This document shows positions 43,449 to 52,659 of a stretch of 57,167 nt of DNA, in pieces. Numbering within the stretch: the stretch's first letter is position 1; every line of letters starts with the position of its first letter. A program made the position numbers and the translations under genes. The DNA lies in assembly GCA_017471245.1 (NCBI GenBank), contig JAFUVB010000036.1:1-57167 (forward strand), in the 5' to 3' direction. The notes below the pieces were generated by a model that made no database searches, was not told where the DNA came from, and worked only from the letters and a program-made list of their open reading frames with translations. Source of the stretch: Prevotella sp. GTDB lineage: Bacteria; Bacteroidota; Bacteroidia; Bacteroidales; Bacteroidaceae.

Positions 43449-44687
43449 TTAATCAAAAAATCCCGGCTGCTTATATTCTATGCCCAGTTCACGGTCAACC
43501 GTGGCAAGGATTCCTTGCACCTGACCGAGTGCGAACATGCGACCGAGGAACGAATAGCCGGCATTATAGCCTTTGGTCTCATCGCCAAGCATTGTCATAC
43601 CATGGTCAACGCGCATCGGAAGCGCCGGATTCTCTTTCTCAAAGATGCGCGCAAGCTCGATGATATCTGCCCTGCCGCCCAGATGACTTGCCTCTGTGAA
43701 GTCGCCATTGGGGAAAATATGGCACGAGCGCAGATGTACGAAGTGAGTGCGAGGGGCAAATTCGCGTGCCATATCTACCACATTGTTGTATGCACCTGCG
43801 CTCAGGGAGCCTGCACAGAATGTTAATCCGTTGTGCTTGTTAGGAACTGCGTTGAGGAACCAGCGGATATCATCAACGGTACGCACGATTCGGGGCAGTC
43901 CGAGAATCTCAATGGGCGGGTCATCCGGGTGAACGCACATGTTCATATCACATTCCTCGCAGGTGGGCATGATAGCTTCGAGGAAGTATTTCATGTTTTC
44001 TCGCAACTGGTTCTTGTCAATGCCTTTATAAAGATCGAGGAATTCACGGAACTTCTGAATGGGAGCCTCGTCGTTTTCACTGAAGTTTCCGCTCACGAAA
44101 CCTTGCGTTTTGATTACGATATTCTCCACCAGCTGATGGTCTTTCTCAGGTGTCATGGTCTTTGCCAGTGCATCAGCTTCTTCGAGAACATTGCGGCTTT
44201 GGGCTGAATCCAGTTCTGGCGGGAACTTAAACTTGGCCCATTCCTCGCGCGCACCTTCGCGTTTCAGGATATAGATGTCGAAATAGGCAAACTCGGCATA
44301 GTTGAAATAGAGGTTGGAAGCACCGTTTGGATTGTCGTGGAGCAAGTCGGTGCGCGCCCAGTCGAGCACCGGCATGAAGTTATAGCATATACAATGGATG
44401 CCTTCAGCCGAGAGATTGCGCAGCGACTCCTTGTATACCTCAATCTGATAATCACGATCGGGACCGCCATACTTGATGGTTTCCACCACGGGAAGGCTCT
44501 CCACTACGCTCCATCGCATGCCGTAGCTCTCGATATATTCGCGCAAGTCGCGAATCTTCTCCCGTGTCCACACTTCACCTAAAGGCACATCATGAAGGGC
44601 TGTGACGATGCCCTCAACGCCGATTTGCTTGAGCATGGCAAGCGTAATCTTGTCGTTCTTGCCAAACCATCTCCATGTTCTTTCCAT
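43449..44687 (-). CDS. uxuA: mannonate dehydratase
   Basis: 412 residues, near the usual 394. Converts D-mannonate to KDG with a divalent metal. TIM-barrel family segments: TWRWFGKNDKITLAMLKQIGVEGIVTALHD at the start, SYGMRWSVVESLPV, CYNFMPVLDWARTDL, MCVHPDDPPIEILGLPRIV with metal ligands, NGLTFCAGSLS and FVHLRSCHIFPNGDFTEASHLGGRAD. First gene of the uxuA-uxuB transcript. Its product joins the KdgK-Eda route of the other cluster. Confidence 0.97.
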   Translation of the reverse strand: MERTWRWFGKNDKITLAMLKQIGVEGIVTALHDVPLGEVWTREKIRDLREYIESYGMRWSVVESLPVVETIKYGGPDRDYQIEVYKESLRNLSAEGIHCICYNFMPVLDWARTDLLHDNPNGASNLYFNYAEFAYFDIYILKREGAREEWAKFKFPPELDSAQSRNVLEEADALAKTMTPEKDHQLVENIVIKTQGFVSGNFSENDEAPIQKFREFLDLYKGIDKNQLRENMKYFLEAIMPTCEECDMNMCVHPDDPPIEILGLPRIVRTVDDIRWFLNAVPNKHNGLTFCAGSLSAGAYNNVVDMAREFAPRTHFVHLRSCHIFPNGDFTEASHLGGRADIIELARIFEKENPALPMRVDHGMTMLGDETKGYNAGYSFLGRMFALGQVQGILATVDRELGIEYKQPGFFD

Positions 44688-44720
44688 ATTTATCTTTTTT
44701 TATTTGTTTGTTTTAGACTG

Positions 44721-44728
44721 CAAATATA
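44721..44728 (-). promoter_or_regulatory. -7 box of uxuA-uxuB
   Basis: TATATTTG on the minus strand, 33 nt before the uxuA ATG. No well-placed TTTG upstream, as at the kdgK promoter. Confidence 0.5.
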
Positions 44729-44810
44729 GTCATTTTATTTTGAAATCGCCGTGAATCAATACATTCTTTTACAGAATAAGACAATCGTGCAAGAAAATGA
44801 AACGTTATCG

Positions 44811-45998
44811 TTATTTGAGTATATCCCGTATTTCGTCCAAGCATCCGTCGTTTTTCGACTGGGCGATACCCAGCAAATGGCAGAGTAGGGGATAAACGTT
44901 CACATTGCGGAAGTGCGGATGCTTGATGTGTTTGAAGTCGGGACCCACTGCCCGGAACATAGCCTGCATGTCGCTATATTCATGATCATAGCCGTGAACA
45001 CCTCCTGTTGTCACCTTCTTATCGGTGAACAACCATCCCAAATCGGGCAATACCACGATGTCGCCCACATTTTCATTCGAGCCGTAATGCAGATATGCCG
45101 GTATGTCCTTGCGCTTCCACACCTTTACATGGTCAGTTTCCTTGAGTGCATTATACACGGAATCCTCACAATCAGGCTGCACATAGATGTTGGCAGGTAC
45201 GTCGCCTTCAATCTGAATGAGCCATTCCTTCTTCAGGCAACTCATCACCGGTATCTGCCTTGATGGTTCTGTGAGGGTCATTCCATGGTCGGAAAGCACG
45301 ATGAAATTCACCTTTCCGGCAATGGGGAGCTGCTGAATACCGCTGTAAAGTCGCTGCATCAGCGAGTCCATCGACATGGCAGCACTGCGCGTGAGCTTAC
45401 TCTGCGGACCGTAGAGATGGCCGTTATAGTCGGGCTGTTCGAAATAAGCCATGATCAGTTGCGGCCTGTTTTCCTCGGGTTTCTTCAGCTCTTCGATGAT
45501 GCCGTTCACCCGCTCATCGAATGTGATCTGCGTTTTCTGGTCGTAGAGATAGTATTTGTTGGGATACATGCCCTTTACTTTCACATCCGAACCAGGCCAA
45601 TAGAACACGGCGGTGTGCAGTCCCTGCTTCTGGGCTGTAATCCATATCGGTTCGCCTCCATAGAACTTCGGATTGAATTTCGTGTCAGGATTGCTCAGCG
45701 AGAACACTGATCCGTCTTCTCGGCAGAGGAATTTGTTGGCAATAATGCCGTGATGGTCAGGATAGAGCCCTGTTGCCAGTGCGTAATGGTTAGGAAATGT
45801 CTTTGAAGGAAACGATGGCAGCAGTCCGCTTTCCACGCCTTGGCTCGCCATCCAGTCAAAGAAAGGCGTGTCGAATGTCTGTGGATAGTCCCAACGGCAT
45901 CCGTCGAGTGAAATCACAACGGTGTAGTTTCTCTGGCTCTGTGCATGTAGAAGCGTTGCAAAACATGCGAGCAATAGGCATAACAGTTTTCTTTTCAT
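44811..45998 (-). CDS. exported type I phosphodiesterase/nucleotide pyrophosphatase
   Basis: 395 residues from ATG 45996-45998, which gives a clean signal peptide (1-18, LLHA-Q); an ATG eight codons upstream overlaps rlmH and is also possible. Alkaline-phosphatase superfamily, NPP group: metal Asp32 in ISLDGCRWDYP, nucleophile Thr67 in PSKTFPNHYALATGLYPDHHG, AYFEQPDYNGHLYGP, VLSDHGMT, and GVHGYDHEYSDMQAMFRAVGP. It would hydrolyse phosphodiester or pyrophosphate bonds of nucleotides or lipids in the periplasm. It lies directly downstream of rlmH on the same strand (16 nt). Confidence 0.9.
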   Translation of the reverse strand: MKRKLLCLLLACFATLLHAQSQRNYTVVISLDGCRWDYPQTFDTPFFDWMASQGVESGLLPSFPSKTFPNHYALATGLYPDHHGIIANKFLCREDGSVFSLSNPDTKFNPKFYGGEPIWITAQKQGLHTAVFYWPGSDVKVKGMYPNKYYLYDQKTQITFDERVNGIIEELKKPEENRPQLIMAYFEQPDYNGHLYGPQSKLTRSAAMSMDSLMQRLYSGIQQLPIAGKVNFIVLSDHGMTLTEPSRQIPVMSCLKKEWLIQIEGDVPANIYVQPDCEDSVYNALKETDHVKVWKRKDIPAYLHYGSNENVGDIVVLPDLGWLFTDKKVTTGGVHGYDHEYSDMQAMFRAVGPDFKHIKHPHFRNVNVYPLLCHLLGIAQSKNDGCLDEIRDILK

Positions 45999-46014
45999 GT
46001 TGTAATGGTTGGTT

Positions 46015-46485
46015 TTATTCATGGTGATAGGGTTCTCCTTTGATGATGGTGCATGCGCGGTAGAGTTGCTCAGTGAAGATCATGCGCACCATCTGGTGCG
46101 AGAATGTCATCCGTGAGAGTGATATTTTTTCGTTGCAGCGGCTGTAGACGGCATCCGAAAAGCCGTATGGCCCGCCGATTACGAATACGATCCGCTTGGC
46201 AGCCGCTTGCTTTCGTTGCAGCCATTTCGCAAATTCAATGCTTCTGAGCTCCTGTCCGTGCTCATCGAGTAGCACCATTGTGTCGGTGGTTTGCACCTGT
46301 TTCAGAATGAGTTCTCCCTCGCGTTCCTTCTGCATACTTTCCGAAAGGCTCTTCGTGTTCTTGAGTTCAGAAATCGTAATCAGCTCGAAGGGCATGTAGT
46401 GAGCTATGCGTTCCACATAGTCGTCTATGCAGGCCGCGATATGTTTGTTGGTGGTTTTCCCCACGAGAATCAGCACCGCCTTCAT
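46015..46485 (-). CDS. rlmH: 23S rRNA (pseudouridine1915-N3)-methyltransferase RlmH
   Basis: 156 residues, the normal size. SPOUT-type knot methyltransferase acting on helix 69 of 23S rRNA. Seen are ILVGKTTNKHI, LLDEHGQELRSIEFAKWL, the SAM-binding FVIGGPYGFSDAVY and the C-terminal SLSRMTFSHQMVRMIFTEQLYRA followed by GEPYHHE. Its ATG overlaps the stop of the upstream DUF4491 gene by 4 nt (ATGA), a coupled pair. Confidence 0.97.
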   Translation of the reverse strand: MKAVLILVGKTTNKHIAACIDDYVERIAHYMPFELITISELKNTKSLSESMQKEREGELILKQVQTTDTMVLLDEHGQELRSIEFAKWLQRKQAAAKRIVFVIGGPYGFSDAVYSRCNEKISLSRMTFSHQMVRMIFTEQLYRACTIIKGEPYHHE

Positions 46486-46859
46486 GGCTTCTTATAGCTT
46501 GAAGGGTGTTTCTTGCCGTTCTTGCATACAGGACACAGGCTTTCATCGTCATCAATGTGCTCGTATTCGTGCTTGCGTTTGGGGTTCATTGGGAACCAAC
46601 CTTTCTGAACGCGCTTTTTCTGGGAGAATAGTTCGCCGATGCCCCATAGGAATGATGCTCCTGTAACGCCGAGAATAGATGAGAAAACGACGTTCTCAAT
46701 CACGAATGCGCAGCAAATGCAGATGATTCCCACCACAAGATATACCCACCAGTATTTCGTTCCGGTGTAATACTCCTGCTTAATCACTAAAGGATGGCAC
46801 ATTCCGATAATCAGGAACGTGCTCACGGCGATAATCACGCCGGTATAATGCAATTCCAT
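46482..46859 (-). CDS. DUF4491 small membrane protein
   Basis: 125 residues. Three membrane helices: about 6-24 (VIIAVSTFLIIGMCHPLVI), 37-57 and 62-77, then a basic cytoplasmic tail with a zinc-like CPVCKNGKK near the end. Matches what I know as DUF4491, found beside rlmH in many Bacteroidota. Function unknown. It overlaps rlmH by 4 nt and heads that operon from a consensus promoter. Confidence 0.85.
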   Translation of the reverse strand: MELHYTGVIIAVSTFLIIGMCHPLVIKQEYYTGTKYWWVYLVVGIICICCAFVIENVVFSSILGVTGASFLWGIGELFSQKKRVQKGWFPMNPKRKHEYEHIDDDESLCPVCKNGKKHPSSYKKP

Positions 46860-46890
46860 ATCCTAATAGATGTTTCTTCTGTTTTCTGTG

Positions 46891-46921
46891 CAAAGTTACG
46901 AATAATCGAGCGAAATGCAAA
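46891..46921 (-). promoter_or_regulatory. promoter of the DUF4491-rlmH operon
   Basis: Minus strand TTTG (46918-46921), 19 nt, TAACTTTG (46891-46898); ATG 31 nt downstream. The remaining gap to dnaB contains two related copies (from about 46901 and 46989) of ATAATCGAGNGAAANGCAAAA and no gene. Confidence 0.75.
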
Positions 46922-47120
46922 AAGAAAACCCCGTTTTCTTTCAGCTTTTCCGAGATGTAGTAACTTCGGCGAAGCCAAAGTGGAGAGAATAATCGAGAGA
47001 AAAGCAAAAATGAAACCAACTTATGATGTAACGTCAACCTATTCTCATGATCAGCCATACGTTCAGAGAGAGGGGTAGAAAAATCCTTTCTTCTTTCTTT
47101 CAAATTTCGAAATAATTATT

Positions 47121-47128
47121 TATCTTTG
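47121..47128 (+). promoter_or_regulatory. -7 box of dnaB
   Basis: TATCTTTG, 20 nt before the dnaB ATG. The -33 region is T-rich (TTTCTTTC) without a proper TTTG. Confidence 0.55.
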
Positions 47129-47148
47129 CAACCCAAACATTGAATCAC

Positions 47149-48636
47149 ATGCCAGAAAGAAGAAAAAACAACACTCCGATAGACCCCAGCTACGGCCATC
47201 TGCAGCCACAAGCCACAGATATTGAGCGCGTTGTGCTGGGTGCACTGATGATCGACAAGGATGCCTTCTCGGTGGTGAGCGAGATTCTCAACCCCGAAAC
47301 ATTCTATGAGCCGCGCAACCAAAAGATCTATCAGGCCATACAAACGCTCTCACTCGCCGAGAAACCAGTCGACATCATGACCGTGATCGAGGAACTGAAG
47401 CACGAATCCACGCTTGAAGAGGTGGGCGGACCGGCATATATCATCGAACTAAGTTCGCATGTGGTTTCCTCTGCTCACATTGAGTACCACTCGCGCATAC
47501 TTAAACAGAAGCATCTGGCACGCCAACTCATCACGTATGCCAGCAACATCGAGACAAAAGCATTCGATGAGGGCGTGGATGTGGACGAACTGATGCAGGA
47601 AGCAGAGGGTGCGCTCTTTGAACTTTCGCAGAAAAACATGCGTCAAGACTATCTGCAAATCGACCCGATTCTCGCTCAAGCCGTCGACATCCTGCAGAAA
47701 GCTGCTGCCAGTACGGGCGGTCTTACCGGCATTCCCACAGGCTATACCAAGCTGGATGACATGACGGCAGGATGGCAACAGTCGGATTTGGTGATCATTG
47801 CCGGCCGACCAGCCATGGGAAAAACCGCTTTCGCCCTTTCGCTTGCCAAGAACATCGCTGTGGATTATCAGGTGCCAACGGCATTCTTCTCACTTGAAAT
47901 GAACAATGTACAGTTAGTAAACCGCTTGATTTCAAATGTTTGCGAAATATCTGGAAAGAAAATCCTTAACGGTCAATTGGATGATGAGGAGTGGAAACGG
48001 CTCGACCGCAACATCCGTGCGCTGCAGGGAGCGCCTATCTACATTGATGATACGCCTGGCATGAGTATTTTCGAACTGAGAACAAAGGCGCGACGATTAG
48101 TGAGAGAGAAAGGTGTGAAAATCATTATGATTGACTATCTGCAACTGATGAATGCCAACGGCGCGCGCTTTGGCAGCCGCCAGGAGGAGGTTTCCACCAT
48201 CAGCCGATCGCTGAAAACACTTGCCAAGGAGCTGAATGTGCCTATCCTTGCTCTTTCGCAGCTGAACCGTACCGTTGAAAACCGCGAAGGCATCGACGGA
48301 AAGCGCCCGCAACTGAGCGACTTACGTGAGTCGGGAGCCATCGAACAGGATGCCGACATGGTGCTTTTCGTGCATCGTCCTGAGTATTACCGCATTCTTC
48401 AGGATGAAAAAGGCAACGACTTGCGCGGCATGGCTCAGATTATCATTGCCAAGCACCGCAAGGGTGCAACCGGCGATGTGCTGTTGAACTTCCGCGGAGA
48501 GTTCACCCGTTTCCAGAATCCCGAAGATGTGATCATTGCGCCAGTGCATGGTATGGAAGGCGAATTTATTGGTTCCAAGTTGAACAGCGGTGATCCTCTG
48601 CCGCCTCCGCCCGTTGACGAGCAGGTGCCATTCTGA
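47149..48636 (+). CDS. dnaB: replicative DNA helicase DnaB
   Basis: 495 residues from ATG 47149. N-terminal DnaB domain (about 20-125; PQATDIERVVLGALMID, then PADIMTV-like PVDIMTVIEEL), linker, and RecA-type motor with Walker A GRPAMGKT (219-226), FFSLEM, Walker B IIMIDYLQLM, and LSQLNRTVENR followed by DLRESGAIEQDADMVLFVHR. Unwinds DNA at the fork as a hexamer. No intein. Length includes a short acidic/proline tail. Divergent from the DUF4491-rlmH operon. Confidence 0.98.
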   Translation: MPERRKNNTPIDPSYGHLQPQATDIERVVLGALMIDKDAFSVVSEILNPETFYEPRNQKIYQAIQTLSLAEKPVDIMTVIEELKHESTLEEVGGPAYIIELSSHVVSSAHIEYHSRILKQKHLARQLITYASNIETKAFDEGVDVDELMQEAEGALFELSQKNMRQDYLQIDPILAQAVDILQKAAASTGGLTGIPTGYTKLDDMTAGWQQSDLVIIAGRPAMGKTAFALSLAKNIAVDYQVPTAFFSLEMNNVQLVNRLISNVCEISGKKILNGQLDDEEWKRLDRNIRALQGAPIYIDDTPGMSIFELRTKARRLVREKGVKIIMIDYLQLMNANGARFGSRQEEVSTISRSLKTLAKELNVPILALSQLNRTVENREGIDGKRPQLSDLRESGAIEQDADMVLFVHRPEYYRILQDEKGNDLRGMAQIIIAKHRKGATGDVLLNFRGEFTRFQNPEDVIIAPVHGMEGEFIGSKLNSGDPLPPPPVDEQVPF

Positions 48637-48712
48637 TTCGGCAAGGCTAAACATGAGTCGCTGATTGTCACGATGTTTCATTTAACAAAGCAAAATAAAA
48701 CTATTGAATATC

Positions 48713-49405
48713 ATGAAGTTAAGAAATGTAATGCTCTTTGCGTCGCTGCTTGTTGCAATTGGTGCAACAGCACAGGTGAAAAAGTCGGTCTCCGTTCTCG
48801 GCGACAGCTATTCCACGTTTGAAGGTTTCATCACCCCCGCCACCAACGAGATGTGGTATTATGAGGAAACGCGCGATAACACAGATGTGGATGATGTTTC
48901 GCAAACCTGGTGGTGGCGGTTTATCAAGGAGAACGGATACAAGCTGTGCATCAACAACTCGTGGAGCGGCTCCACCATCAGCTATTACGGCTATGCAGGC
49001 AACGATTACAGCGAGCGTTCCTTCATCCGTCGCATGAACAATTTGGGCAATCCCGACCTGATATTCATATTCGGAGGCACCAACGACAGCTGGGCTGGAG
49101 CACCGATGGGAGAGTTCAAGTATGAGCGGCTGCGTCAGGATGATTTCTTTTCTTATCGTCCTGCGTTGGCATTCTTGCTTAGCCAGATGCAGAAGCGCTA
49201 TCCCAACGTGGAACTGGTGTTCCTGATCAATGACGGACTGCGTGAAGAACTGGTGAGCAGCACGAAAACCATCTGCAATCACTATGGTGTTACCTATATA
49301 CAACTGAAGGACATCGACAAGAAAAATGGGCACCCCACCATCAAAGGCATGGGTCAGATTGCGCAGCAAATAAAGGATGCGATGGGAGAAAATAAATCAA
49401 ATTAA
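48713..49405 (+). CDS. exported SGNH/GDSL-type hydrolase
   Basis: 230 residues from ATG 48713. Signal peptide 1-20 (IGATA-Q). Block I VLGDSYSTFEG with nucleophile Ser32, the Asn-containing FIFGGTNDSWAGAP, and the C-terminal GHPTIKGM with the catalytic His define the SGNH fold; the expected Asp sits three residues before His in the usual D-x-x-H position only loosely (DKKNGH). Likely an esterase or deacetylase acting on glycans; substrate unknown. Stands 76 nt after dnaB, without a clear promoter of its own, and precedes the leu promoter. Confidence 0.87.
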   Translation: MKLRNVMLFASLLVAIGATAQVKKSVSVLGDSYSTFEGFITPATNEMWYYEETRDNTDVDDVSQTWWWRFIKENGYKLCINNSWSGSTISYYGYAGNDYSERSFIRRMNNLGNPDLIFIFGGTNDSWAGAPMGEFKYERLRQDDFFSYRPALAFLLSQMQKRYPNVELVFLINDGLREELVSSTKTICNHYGVTYIQLKDIDKKNGHPTIKGMGQIAQQIKDAMGENKSN

Positions 49406-49435
49406 AAGAAAAACACGCAAAAAAGTGATAAATTA

Positions 49436-49467
49436 TTTGCGATATTCGGTATTTATGTGTATTTTTG
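49436..49467 (+). promoter_or_regulatory. leu operon promoter
   Basis: TTTG (49436-49439), 20 nt, TATTTTTG (49460-49467). Transcription should begin about 49472-49475, 36-39 nt before the leader ATG. A small GGC/GCC stem (about 49477-49490) lies in the untranslated part. Confidence 0.8.
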
Positions 49468-49510
49468 CAGCGCAATGGCGTAATTGCCGTTCCATTAAAC
49501 ATACAGAAGA

Positions 49511-49594
49511 ATGAAAAATCTGAGCACAAACCTATACATTATTAATATTATCCGACTGCAAAGAGCGGGCGGAAGTGTAAAGGTGTGCAGGTAG
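49511..49594 (+). CDS. leuL: leu operon leader peptide
   Basis: 27 codons, ATG 49511 to TAG 49592-49594. Nine codons specify branched-chain residues: Leu4, Leu8, Ile10, Ile11, Ile13, Ile14, Leu16, Val23 and Val25, including one rare CTA. Ribosomes stalling at codons 4-16 would leave the antiterminator strand (49569-49584) free; ribosomes reaching the stop would cover it. No other function is expected of such a peptide. It is too short for gene finders and is identified from its place between promoter and attenuator. Confidence 0.8.
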   Translation: MKNLSTNLYIINIIRLQRAGGSVKVCR

Positions 49595-49650
49595 CAATGC
49601 ACGTGATATGATTAGAAACCTTTCCACTTCCGCAGTGCGAAAGGTTTTTT
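49569..49650 (+). terminator. leu attenuator: antiterminator and terminator
   Basis: Terminator: AAACCTTTC (49616-49624) pairs with GAAAGGTTT (49639-49647), extended by CACT/AGTG across one bulged C, loop TCCGC, then a T-run to 49650. Antiterminator: GCGGAAGTGTAAAGGT (49569-49584), inside the leader peptide gene, pairs with 49618-49633 at 15 of 16 positions and so removes the 5' arm of the terminator. A pause hairpin GTGCA/TGCAC (49585-49589, 49598-49602) lies between them. Confidence 0.85.
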
Positions 49651-49718
49651 GTTTCTGTAAAATTTATTCACATCAAATGGCGAACAAAAAGGTAAAAAGA
49701 TTATAAAAAAAGAATGAC

Positions 49719-51218
49719 ATGAGTGAAAGATTATTTATTTTCGACACTACGCTGAGAGATGGAGAGCAGGTTCCCGGCTGCCAGTTGAACACCGTTGAGA
49801 AGATACAGGTGGCAAAACAGCTGGAACAACTGGGCGTTGATGTGATTGAAGCCGGGTTCCCCATTTCAAGTCCTGGTGATTTCAATTCCGTAATCGAGAT
49901 TTCGAAAGCCGTTACGTGGCCAACCATCTGTGCGCTCACACGTGCCGTTGAGAAGGATATCGATGTGGCAGTGGAAAGTCTTCAGTATGCCAAGCGCAAA
50001 CGCATCCACACTGGCATCGGAACCAGCGATGCGCACATCAAGTATAAATTTAATTCCAACCGTGAGGAGATTATCGAGCGTGCAGTGGCTGCCGTGAAAT
50101 ATGCCAAGAAGTACGTGGAAGATGTGGAATTCTATGCCGAAGATGCCGGGCGCACGGATAATGAGTATCTGGCACGGGTGATTGAAGCAGTGATCAAGGC
50201 AGGTGCCACGGTTGTTAACATACCCGACACCACGGGCTATTGCCTGCCAGCCGAATATGGAGAGAAGATAAAATACCTCAAGGAGCATGTCGACGGCATC
50301 GAAAATGCCATCATCTCAACGCACTGCCACAACGATCTCGGCATGGCAACGGCCAATACGTTCAGTGGAGTGGTAAACGGTGCGCGCCAAGTGGAGGTTA
50401 CCATTAACGGCATAGGTGAGCGTGCGGGCAACACTTCGCTCGAAGAAATTGCCATGATCCTGAAGTGCCACAAACATCTGGATATCGACACGAACATCAA
50501 CACCACCAAGATTTATCCCACCAGCAGGATGGTTTCGGGATTGATGAATATGCCCGTTCAGCCTAACAAGGCGATTGTGGGGCGCAATGCCTTTGCCCAT
50601 TCCAGCGGAATCCATCAGGATGGCGTGCTGAAAAACGTGCAGACCTACGAGATTATCAACCCCAAGGATGTGGGACTCGATGATAATTCCATCGTGCTTA
50701 CGGCACGCAGCGGCAGGGCAGCTCTGAAATACCGGCTCGAAACATTGGGCGTGAGCATCGAGAATGACAAGAAGCTGGATGCCTTGTATAACAAGTTCCT
50801 GGCACTTGCCGACAGAAAGAAAGAGGTGAACGATGATGAAATCCTCACGTTGGCTGGTGCCGATCAGTCGGATAACCATGCCGTGCGCCTTGATTTCTTG
50901 CAAGTTACAACCGGTATGGGTGTAAGGAGCGTGGCAAGCATAGGTATTGATATCAGCGGACAGAAGTTTGAAGCAGCCGCCACGGGCAACGGTCCTGTGG
51001 ATGCAGCCATCAAAGGACTTAAGAAAATCATTCAGAAGCAGATGACCTTGAAGGAGTTCACCATCCAGGCTATATCCAAAGGTTCTGATGACATGGGTAA
51101 GGTTCACATGCAAGTGGAATACAACGGCAGCGTGTATTACGGCTTCGGGGCGAACACCGACATTGTGACGGCATCTGTCGAAGCTTACATCGACTGTATC
51201 AATAAATTCAGGAATTAG
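49719..51218 (+). CDS. leuA: 2-isopropylmalate synthase
   Basis: 499 residues, cytoplasmic. Condenses acetyl-CoA with 2-oxoisovalerate, the committed step to leucine. The DRE-TIM barrel shows [16 protein letters not shown] (Arg13, Asp14), the metal-binding [14 protein letters not shown] and [28 protein letters not shown], and a C-terminal regulatory LeuA domain (about 385-499). Feedback inhibition by leucine is a family trait. First structural gene after the attenuator; leuC follows after 33 nt. Confidence 0.96.
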   Translation: MSERLFIFDTTLRDGEQVPGCQLNTVEKIQVAKQLEQLGVDVIEAGFPISSPGDFNSVIEISKAVTWPTICALTRAVEKDIDVAVESLQYAKRKRIHTGIGTSDAHIKYKFNSNREEIIERAVAAVKYAKKYVEDVEFYAEDAGRTDNEYLARVIEAVIKAGATVVNIPDTTGYCLPAEYGEKIKYLKEHVDGIENAIISTHCHNDLGMATANTFSGVVNGARQVEVTINGIGERAGNTSLEEIAMILKCHKHLDIDTNINTTKIYPTSRMVSGLMNMPVQPNKAIVGRNAFAHSSGIHQDGVLKNVQTYEIINPKDVGLDDNSIVLTARSGRAALKYRLETLGVSIENDKKLDALYNKFLALADRKKEVNDDEILTLAGADQSDNHAVRLDFLQVTTGMGVRSVASIGIDISGQKFEAAATGNGPVDAAIKGLKKIIQKQMTLKEFTIQAISKGSDDMGKVHMQVEYNGSVYYGFGANTDIVTASVEAYIDCINKFRN

Positions 51219-51251
51219 GAATTACGTTTTAACATCAATAGAATCAATTCA

Positions 51252-52646
51252 ATGAATACACTGTTTGATAAAATATGGGACAAGCACGTAGTGCAGATGA
51301 TCAGCGACGGTCCTATACAATTGTATATCGACCGCTTGTATTGTCATGAAGTAACGTCGCCGCAGGCTTTCGAGGGCATTCGTGCAAGAGGACTGAAGTG
51401 CTTCCGGCCGAATCAGATATTCTGCATGCCCGACCACAACACACCCACGCACGATCAGGACAAGCCCATTGCTGATCCTGTATCGCGAAAACAGGTGGAT
51501 ACGCTGAAAAAAAATGCCGAAGAGTTCGGGTTAACCTACTTTGGAATGATGGATTCAAATAATGGAATCATTCACGTGGTTGGTCCAGAAAAAGGGCTTT
51601 CGTTGCCAGGAATGACCATCGTTTGCGGCGATTCGCATACAAGCACTCATGGTGCTGTGGGTGCAGTTGCATTCGGAATCGGCACTTCCGAGGTGGAAAT
51701 GGTGCTGGCATCACAGTGCATCATGCAGCAGAAACCCAAGTCGATGCGTATCACCATCAACGGAAAACTGGCACCGTGTGTAACAGCCAAGGATGTTGCT
51801 CTGTATCTCATGCACAGGCTTACCACAAGCGGAGCTACCGGATATTTCGTGGAATATGCCGGTGAGGTGGTGCGGAATATGAGCATGGAAGGTAGGCTTA
51901 CACTCTGTAATCTCTCGATAGAGATGGGAGCACGTGGCGGTTTTGTGGCACCCGATGATACCACTTTTGCTTATCTGAAGGGGCGTGGCTATGCTCCAAA
52001 AGGCAAAGAATGGGAGAAAAGCGTGGCTTATTGGAGAACGCTGAAGAGTGATGACGATGCCGTTTTCGACAGGGAATTGGTTTTCGATGCTCAGGATATA
52101 GAACCCAGAATCACATACGGCACGAATCCAGGCATGGGAATTGGCATCAGCGAAAGCATTCCCTCCACAGATGAAATCCCTGAGAACGGCAAGGCGGGCT
52201 TTATGAAGGCTTTGGATTATATGGGATTTATGCCAGGCGAAAAACTATTGGGGCATCCTGTAGATTATGTTTTCCTTGGCGCTTGCACGAATGGGCGCAT
52301 TGAGGATTTCCGCGCCTTTACTTCTGTGGTTAAGGGTCGCCGAAAGGCAGACAACATTGTTGCTTGGTTGGTTCCAGGCTCTTGGACAGTTGCGCGACAG
52401 ATACATGAAGAAGGACTTGATACCGTATTGAACGAGGCTGGTTTTGAAATCCGCCAGCCCGGTTGTTCTGCCTGTCTTGCCATGAACGATGACAAAATAC
52501 CCGCAGGAGCGTATGCGGTGTCAACCAGTAACAGGAATTTTGAAGGTCGTCAAGGCATCAGTGCTCGCACCATTTTGGCATCGCCGCTCGTTGCCGCAGC
52601 AGCTGCCGTAACGGGAGTGATAACCGATCCGAGAGTATTAATCTAA
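51252..52646 (+). CDS. leuC: 3-isopropylmalate dehydratase large subunit
   Basis: 464 residues, aconitase family. With LeuD it isomerises 2- to 3-isopropylmalate (and citramalate to 3-methylmalate). [4Fe-4S] ligands are in [16 protein letters not shown] and [13 protein letters not shown]; substrate segments include [36 protein letters not shown] and ATSNR-like [13 protein letters not shown]. Length normal. leuD begins 13 nt later. Confidence 0.97.
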   Translation: MNTLFDKIWDKHVVQMISDGPIQLYIDRLYCHEVTSPQAFEGIRARGLKCFRPNQIFCMPDHNTPTHDQDKPIADPVSRKQVDTLKKNAEEFGLTYFGMMDSNNGIIHVVGPEKGLSLPGMTIVCGDSHTSTHGAVGAVAFGIGTSEVEMVLASQCIMQQKPKSMRITINGKLAPCVTAKDVALYLMHRLTTSGATGYFVEYAGEVVRNMSMEGRLTLCNLSIEMGARGGFVAPDDTTFAYLKGRGYAPKGKEWEKSVAYWRTLKSDDDAVFDRELVFDAQDIEPRITYGTNPGMGIGISESIPSTDEIPENGKAGFMKALDYMGFMPGEKLLGHPVDYVFLGACTNGRIEDFRAFTSVVKGRRKADNIVAWLVPGSWTVARQIHEEGLDTVLNEAGFEIRQPGCSACLAMNDDKIPAGAYAVSTSNRNFEGRQGISARTILASPLVAAAAAVTGVITDPRVLI

Positions 52647-52659
52647 AAAACGAACAGCA

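Noticed and set aside
45999-46022. Upstream start of the phosphodiesterase overlapping rlmH
   Set aside because: Adds eight residues before a good signal peptide; the internal ATG gives the more normal N-terminus, though the longer form is not excluded.
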